Made by a program: the position numbers and the translations under genes. A DNA stretch of 64,000 nt from Loktanella gaetbuli (GTDB lineage: Bacteria > Pseudomonadota > Alphaproteobacteria > Rhodobacterales > Rhodobacteraceae): NCBI RefSeq assembly GCF_020531945.1, contig NZ_JAJATZ010000002.1, forward strand, positions 1 through 64,000. The letters are read 5' to 3'. The notes under the pieces were generated by a model, which saw only the letters and a list, made by a program, of their open reading frames with translations, was not told the origin of the DNA and searched no databases. Positions 59,555 through 64,000 of the stretch are shown here, one piece after another (within the stretch, counting starts at the first letter, position 1; every line of letters starts with the position of its first letter).

Positions 59555-60379
59555 ATGTTGGACCCGATCCGGGACTGGGACGATGCCTTTGCCAACAGCG
59601 CCCATATTCCGGGGTCCGAAACCTTGCCGGCCCAATGGGCGATGGCGGCCGCAACCTTTCGCGACAGCGGTGTGCGGATCGAACGCGACCTGCCCTACGC
59701 TGCAGCGCCACGCGCGCGATATGATCTGGTCTGGCCCGAGGGCACGCCGCGCGGGCTGGCGGTCTTTGTCCACGGCGGATACTGGCTGCAAACGGAAAAA
59801 TCCGACTGGACCCATCTAGCCGCGGGTGCGGTCGCGGCCGGTTGGGCGGTTTGTTTGCCGGGCTACACGCTGGCCCCCCAGGCCCGGATCAATGAAATCA
59901 CATCACAGGTCGGGGCGGCGATCAGCGCCGCGGCGCTGCGCGTTGACGGCCCCATCCGGCTGGCGGGTCATTCCGCCGGTGGGCATCTGGCCACCCGGAT
60001 GATCTGCGCCGACAGCCCGCTCTCTAGCCGCGTGCTGGACCGGGTGGCGCATGTCATTGCGATCAGCGGGCTGTTCGACCTGCGCCCGCTGCTGCGCACG
60101 GCAATGAATGACCGTCTGTGCCTGGACCAGGCAGAGGCCGTGGCCGAAAGCCCCGCTTTGCTAGCCCCCGCCCGCGCCATTCCCATGACCTGCTGGGTCG
60201 GCGGCGGTGAGAGGCCCGAATTCCTACGCCAGTCGCGCCTGATGGCTGCGATCTGGGACGGGCTGGACGTGCCGACCACGTTGCACATCGACGACGATCA
60301 CAACCATTTTTCCGTCATCGCAGGACTGGACGATCCTGACAGCGCGCTGGTGCGCTGCTGGTTGACGACGGATCACTGA
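59555..60379 (+). CDS. Alpha/beta hydrolase, arylformamidase-like
   Basis: The 274-residue protein has the oxyanion motif FVHGGYWLQTEKS, the nucleophile elbow LAGHSAGGHLATRM and a late catalytic histidine in DDDHNHFSVI. HGGYW, with the GHSAGGH elbow, is characteristic of kynurenine formamidase-like hydrolases of the carboxylesterase clan. Whether it acts in tryptophan breakdown is not clear, as no kyn genes are near. It overlaps the convergent SDR gene by 7 nt at the 3' end. Confidence 0.9.
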   Translation: MLDPIRDWDDAFANSAHIPGSETLPAQWAMAAATFRDSGVRIERDLPYAAAPRARYDLVWPEGTPRGLAVFVHGGYWLQTEKSDWTHLAAGAVAAGWAVCLPGYTLAPQARINEITSQVGAAISAAALRVDGPIRLAGHSAGGHLATRMICADSPLSSRVLDRVAHVIAISGLFDLRPLLRTAMNDRLCLDQAEAVAESPALLAPARAIPMTCWVGGGERPEFLRQSRLMAAIWDGLDVPTTLHIDDDHNHFSVIAGLDDPDSALVRCWLTTDH

Positions 60380-61137
60380 CCGTTCCGAAACCTGCGGTTC
60401 AGCTTGCGCATGCCGCCGATCCAGCGGTCGGTGTCATCCGCCTTGTTCCGGATGTAATCGCGGACCTGAAGGTGTGGCAGGATCAGGAATACCTCGTCCA
60501 GCACCCCCTGCACGCAGGCCTCTGCAACGGCTTGGGGCGGTATGACACCATCGATCCCGGCAACCCCCGCACCACCTGCGATCATGGCGGTATCGACCCC
60601 TTGCGGGCACAGCACAGATACCCTGGTCCCATCGTCGCCGTGGGTCAGTGCCAACCATTCGGCCAGACCGACAGCCGCATGTTTCGTCACACCGTAAGGA
60701 GCCGCACCGATCTGGTTCAAGAGGCCGGCGGCAGAGGCGGTGTTCACCAGATAACCCCCGCCCCGCGCGATCATGCGCGGCACCAGATGACGCGCGGCAT
60801 AGACATGTGCCATGACGTTGACTTGCCAGATGCGCTGCCAGTCGGGATCGGGCACCTCGACCCCGCCGGACACAAAAATGCCGGCGTTCGAGCAGAACAG
60901 GTCGATCGGTCCAGTGTCACACTCGATCCTGTCGATCAGGCCGGCGACCTGCGCCTCTTGGGCCAAGTCCACCGTGGCGGCCTGACCGTTCACCAGCGCT
61001 GCCGTCGCGGCAGCACCCGGGCCGTCACGATCCACACAAACCAGCCGCGCACCGGCTTGGGCAAATGCCATGCACAGCGCCCGCCCGATCCCTGCGGCGG
61101 CCCCCGTGACGACGACCAGTTTGTCCCGTGGATCCAT
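60373..61137 (-). CDS. Short-chain dehydrogenase/reductase
   Basis: The 254-residue classical SDR has the cofactor motif TGAAAGIGRALCMAF near residue 12, CSNAGIF (NAG), the catalytic serine in VNTASAAGLL and the Y-x3-K pair in PYGVTKHAAVG. The Asp at the end of strand 2 (VCVDRDG) suggests NAD preference. Substrate unknown. Start: the ATG after AAGGGGGGCATC. It is divergent from the phosphotransferase gene (131 nt between the starts) and may act with it, as such pairs are common near acyl-CoA metabolism genes. Confidence 0.92.
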   Translation of the reverse strand: MDPRDKLVVVTGAAAGIGRALCMAFAQAGARLVCVDRDGPGAAATAALVNGQAATVDLAQEAQVAGLIDRIECDTGPIDLFCSNAGIFVSGGVEVPDPDWQRIWQVNVMAHVYAARHLVPRMIARGGGYLVNTASAAGLLNQIGAAPYGVTKHAAVGLAEWLALTHGDDGTRVSVLCPQGVDTAMIAGGAGVAGIDGVIPPQAVAEACVQGVLDEVFLILPHLQVRDYIRNKADDTDRWIGGMRKLNRRFRNGQ

Positions 61138-61268
61138 GATGCCCCCCTTTTCTGCAAACCGTGCCACGATGACCGGGGCCACGTCACGTGACAAGCGGGA
61201 CTGTGGCATTGCGCGGGCGCGGGCTTTGCGCTTTGCTGATCCGACGCAACAGCCTGACAGGACAGCAC

Positions 61269-62297
61269 ATGCCGAAAGAGACGCAGACCTTGGACCTTGC
61301 TGCGGTCGAACGCTATCTGACAGCGCATCTGCCCGGGTTTTCTGGTCCGATCACGGCAGAGAAATTTCAGGTGGGCCAATCCAACCCTACGTTTTTGCTG
61401 ACAACGGCTGCGGGCAAATATGTGCTGCGGCGCAAACCGCCCGGGGTGCTGCTGAAATCGGCGCATGCTGTCGACCGTGAATTTCGGGTGCAGCGGGCAC
61501 TGGCGGGCACGGATGTGCCGGTCGCACCCGTGCATCTGCTGTGTCAGGACCCGTCGGTGATCGGGTCGGATTTCTACGTCATGGACCATGTGGCAGGGCG
61601 CAATTTCAACGAACCCACGCTGGACGGGCTGACAGTATCGGAACGGCGCGCCCTGATGGACGACTGGAACCGCGTTCTGGCGGCCCTGCACAACGTGGAT
61701 ATCGACGCCGTCGGGCTGGGCGACTTTGGTCCACCCGGAAACTACTTTGAACGGCAGATCGCGCGCTGGACCAAGCAATATGCAGCCTCCGAAACGTCAC
61801 ACCTGCCTGACATGGATGCGCTGACCGCTGCGATGGCGCGCCACCTGCCCCCCGACGACGGCCAGCGCACGCTGGTGCATGGCGACTACCGGATCGACAA
61901 CATGATGTTCGCACAGGCCGGGACGGACTGCGTCGCCGTGCTGGACTGGGAGTTGTCGACCACAGGCCACCCTTATGCCGACCTCGCGGCGGTGCTGATG
62001 CAGTGGCAGATGCCGACGGGGCCAGATACTCGTGGTCTGGAGGGTGTTGACCGCGCAGCCCTTGGCCTGCCGACGGATGCAGATTTTGTCGCGGCCTATT
62101 GCGCGCGGCGCGGCATCGACGGGATCGCGCACCTTGGGTTCTATGTGGCATTCTGCTTTTTCCGGATGGCCGCGATCCTGCAGGGCGTCTATCGCAGGTC
62201 GCTGGACGGCAATGCGTCAAACCCAGAGGCCGGTCGCCGCGCCGGTCAAATGGTGCCGATGTTCGCAGCCAAGGGGATGGCGGCGCTGGACGGCTAG
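61269..62297 (+). CDS. APH-type phosphotransferase family protein
   Basis: The 342-residue protein has the aminoglycoside phosphotransferase/choline kinase-like fold: an N-terminal lobe with FQVGQSNPTFLLTTAAGKYVLRRKPPG (nucleotide-binding strand and Lys), the catalytic loop LVHGDYRIDNMMF and the metal-binding VAVLDWELSTTGHPYADLA. Homologues are often found fused to or beside acyl-CoA dehydrogenases (ACAD10/11-like) and may phosphorylate 4-hydroxyacyl-CoAs. Start: the ATG after AGGACAGCAC. Its stop overlaps that of the histidine kinase within the palindrome CTAG. Confidence 0.9.
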   Translation: MPKETQTLDLAAVERYLTAHLPGFSGPITAEKFQVGQSNPTFLLTTAAGKYVLRRKPPGVLLKSAHAVDREFRVQRALAGTDVPVAPVHLLCQDPSVIGSDFYVMDHVAGRNFNEPTLDGLTVSERRALMDDWNRVLAALHNVDIDAVGLGDFGPPGNYFERQIARWTKQYAASETSHLPDMDALTAAMARHLPPDDGQRTLVHGDYRIDNMMFAQAGTDCVAVLDWELSTTGHPYADLAAVLMQWQMPTGPDTRGLEGVDRAALGLPTDADFVAAYCARRGIDGIAHLGFYVAFCFFRMAAILQGVYRRSLDGNASNPEAGRRAGQMVPMFAAKGMAALDG

Positions 62298-63616
62298 GCC
62301 TGCGGGATTGTCACGCGCGCCTGCAAACCGCCTTCTTTGCGGTTGGCCAGCGTGATCGTGCCGCCATGCGACAGGACGATATTGCGGGCGATCGACAGGC
62401 CCAGACCGGCACCGCCGGTGTCAGTGCTGCGGCTGTCGTCACCGCGTACAAAGGGATCGAACATCGCATCCAGCCTTGCGGGATCGATTCCCGGCCCCGT
62501 GTCGCTGACCGTGACCACCGCCGCGCCATCTGCGGTGCTGACAGCAACCTGCGCCTGACCGGCATAGCGGACCGCGTTGTCGATCAGATTGCCCAGCGCC
62601 CGGCCCAGCGCGACAGGCCGTGCACGCACCCAGACAGGACCCGCGTCGGCCAGCACCGCGCCCCGTTCGGCGCACAACCGTGTCAACAAGACGGTCAGAT
62701 CGACGCGTGTGACCTTTTCGGCCTCGGCTGCGCCACGGGCAAAGGCCACAAGACCATCGGCCATGACCGTCATCTCGTCCAGCGTGCGGATCATTGCGGC
62801 CGCCTCTGGGCTGTCCAGCATTTCGGCCCTGATCCGCAGCGACGTGATCGGTGTGCGCAGGTCGTGGCCCACCGCCCCCAGCGTGCGCATCCGTTCTGCG
62901 TCAAACTGCGCGATGCTTGCCTGCATGGCGTTGAATGCAACACCCAGCTCGCGCAGCTCGCGCGCGCCGCCCTCGACTACGCGGACGCTGCGGTCACCGC
63001 GCCCGGCCGCGCGGGTGGCGGCCGTCAGGCGGGTCAGCGGCCCGGTCAACCGCCGCAGTAACAGCCAACTGACCCCAAGGGTGGACACCAGCGACAGGCT
63101 CAACAACAAAAAGAACAGCCGATCGTCAAAATCCGGACCGTCCTGTGGCAATGGCCGTGTCGCGACATTCAACCATTGGCCCACCGGACCGCGCAACTGG
63201 ATCGAGATCGCCAGCGCCTCGATCCGCGCCCTGCCCCGGTCCTCGCCACGTGCGGGTATCAGTGACGCCCTCACCTCTCTGCCCGGCAGCATGTCACCAA
63301 GCGATTGCACAAGACGCTGCACACGCGGCAGACCGCCTGCGGCGGGTCCGACCAGTGCATCTGCCGTGACCGACACGCGGGAAAACCGGGTCGATGCCTC
63401 GGCAGCGATCCGCATCCGTTCGGCGGCGGCAACGGCCTCGATCGCGGGCACCAGCGACACCACGCGTTCGATTTCGCGTTGGGCCAACGCGGCGCGGTCG
63501 CCCTGCACCCGGTCCACCGACAACAGGATCAGCGCCGCGACATTGGCCGCGATCAGGGCTGCCGCCAGCAGCAGCATGAACCGCCCTGCAAGGCCGCTGG
63601 GAAACAACCGCCTCAT
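62294..63616 (-). CDS. Sensor histidine kinase (EnvZ/OmpR type)
   Basis: The 440-residue kinase has membrane segments at about 13-34 and 166-186 flanking a periplasmic sensor of about 130 residues. Then follow a HAMP domain (RRLTGPLTRLTAATRAAGRGD), the dimerisation/phosphoacceptor helix MRTLGAVGHDLRTPITSLRI with H251, and the ATPase with N box LGNLIDNAVRYAG, G1 VSDTGPGID and G2 GGAGLGLSIARNIV. Start: the ATG overlapping the response-regulator stop (ATGA), indicating coupled translation. The signal sensed is unknown. Confidence 0.95.
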   Translation of the reverse strand: MRRLFPSGLAGRFMLLLAAALIAANVAALILLSVDRVQGDRAALAQREIERVVSLVPAIEAVAAAERMRIAAEASTRFSRVSVTADALVGPAAGGLPRVQRLVQSLGDMLPGREVRASLIPARGEDRGRARIEALAISIQLRGPVGQWLNVATRPLPQDGPDFDDRLFFLLLSLSLVSTLGVSWLLLRRLTGPLTRLTAATRAAGRGDRSVRVVEGGARELRELGVAFNAMQASIAQFDAERMRTLGAVGHDLRTPITSLRIRAEMLDSPEAAAMIRTLDEMTVMADGLVAFARGAAEAEKVTRVDLTVLLTRLCAERGAVLADAGPVWVRARPVALGRALGNLIDNAVRYAGQAQVAVSTADGAAVVTVSDTGPGIDPARLDAMFDPFVRGDDSRSTDTGGAGLGLSIARNIVLSHGGTITLANRKEGGLQARVTIPQA

Positions 63617-64000
63617 GCCGGGGTCACCTCGGCCGCCAGACGGTATCCGCCGCCCCATTCGGTCACGATCAACACGGGGCGTGCCGGATCATCCTCGATC
63701 TTGCGGCGCAGGCGGCTGACGGCATTGTCGATGGCGCGGTCATAGGCCTTGCTGTCGCGCCCGGCGGTCAGATCCAACAGACGCGCCCGGCTGAGCACGG
63801 TCGCCGGATGATCGAGAAAAATCCCCATCAGGCGGCTCTCGCCCGTGGTCAGATCGACGCTGTGGCCGTCGTCATGAACCAACGACTGGGCGGCGGGATC
63901 ATGCACCCAAGCTCCGAACCGCCTGCGGTCACTGGCAACCACTGCCGCCGGTTCGGGTACGCGACGTAGAACGGCGCGGATCCGCGCCAGTAGTTCGCGC
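63613..64000 (-). CDS. OmpR-family response regulator, 5' part outside the window
   Basis: Reading from the right edge the frame gives RELLARIRAVLRRVPEPAAVV (end of the receiver domain and linker), then a winged-helix DNA-binding domain: LTTGESRLMGIFLDHPATVLSRARLLDL, AIDNAVSRLRRKIEDD and VTEWGGGYRLAAE. The receiver with its phosphorylated Asp lies beyond position 64000. It is the partner of the histidine kinase immediately downstream. Confidence 0.94.
   Translation of the reverse strand, partial: RELLARIRAVLRRVPEPAAVVASDRRRFGAWVHDPAAQSLVHDDGHSVDLTTGESRLMGIFLDHPATVLSRARLLDLTAGRDSKAYDRAIDNAVSRLRRKIEDDPARPVLIVTEWGGGYRLAAEVTPA

Overview
The window looks like a contiguous piece of an alphaproteobacterial chromosome from the Rhodobacterales (Roseobacter group, perhaps Loktanella/Yoonia-like; the genus is a guess). 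Signs of this are the high GC content, valine and aspartate tRNAs of alphaproteobacterial type, gene neighbourhoods typical of the order (lon next to an HU-like protein, cysG-DUF2849-cysI-cysH-DUF934-fpr, surE-pcm-nlpD, tatA-tatB-tatC) and a dispersed intergenic repeat ending in GAGTATTT or GATATTT. Almost everything is housekeeping or core metabolism. I see no prophage, intact insertion sequence, CRISPR array, rRNA operon or recognisable defence island.

Layout. 1-7.7 kb (all minus): tRNA-Asp, an acyl-CoA synthetase, tRNA-Val(TAC), a histidine phosphatase whose stop codon lies inside that tRNA, tRNA-Val(CAC), an HU-like protein, Lon, a small secreted protein and tgt. 7.9-14.4 kb: a periplasmic glycerophosphodiesterase, two Fe-S assembly proteins, a 2-oxoglutarate oxygenase, tpiA, a cobalamin-binding regulator-like protein divergent from a cytochrome P450, and an Lrp-type regulator. 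14.5-20 kb: a six-gene assimilatory sulfur operon (siroheme synthesis, sulfite reductase, APS reductase, ferredoxin-NADP reductase and two DUF proteins), divergent from the Lrp gene across a region with GAAC/GTTC repeats. 20-23.8 kb: an alanine-rich membrane protein, infC with a non-ATG start, and an OmpA-type envelope protein. 23.9-32.1 kb (minus): a form II CO-dehydrogenase-like molybdenum hydroxylase cluster with its maturation genes (coxD, coxE, xdhC, a molybdopterin-binding protein, coxS, coxL, coxM).

32.3-43.8 kb (plus): a probably inactive alpha/beta-hydrolase-fold protein, pyrC, pyrE, dnaB, a GNAT acetyltransferase, an overlapping pair of a membrane coiled-coil protein and a membrane-anchored ClpP-like protease, alr, a second membrane coiled-coil protein, radA and cvpA. 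43.8-53.5 kb: an AI-2E family permease, purF, a decayed MscS channel gene, a PilP-like small protein, an SDR, surE-pcm-nlpD, then (minus) tatA-tatB-tatC followed by a DUF815 ATPase. 53.6-64 kb: a WYL regulator, a TauE/SafE permease and dusA, a 0.7-kb patch of gene debris (possible IS630 remnant plus an orphan fragment), matB, a 2-hydroxyacid dehydrogenase, an alpha/beta hydrolase, an SDR, an APH-type phosphotransferase, and a two-component system whose response regulator runs off the right edge.

The most interesting points are the infC start (ATA or ATC), a stop codon made from tRNA nucleotides 8-10, the two-gene membrane coiled-coil/ClpP-like module, eight copies of the dispersed repeat (one supplying the C-terminus and stop of the P450), the repeated operator-like sites between the Lrp gene and cysG, the cobalamin-binding protein beside a P450, and two stretches of gene decay.
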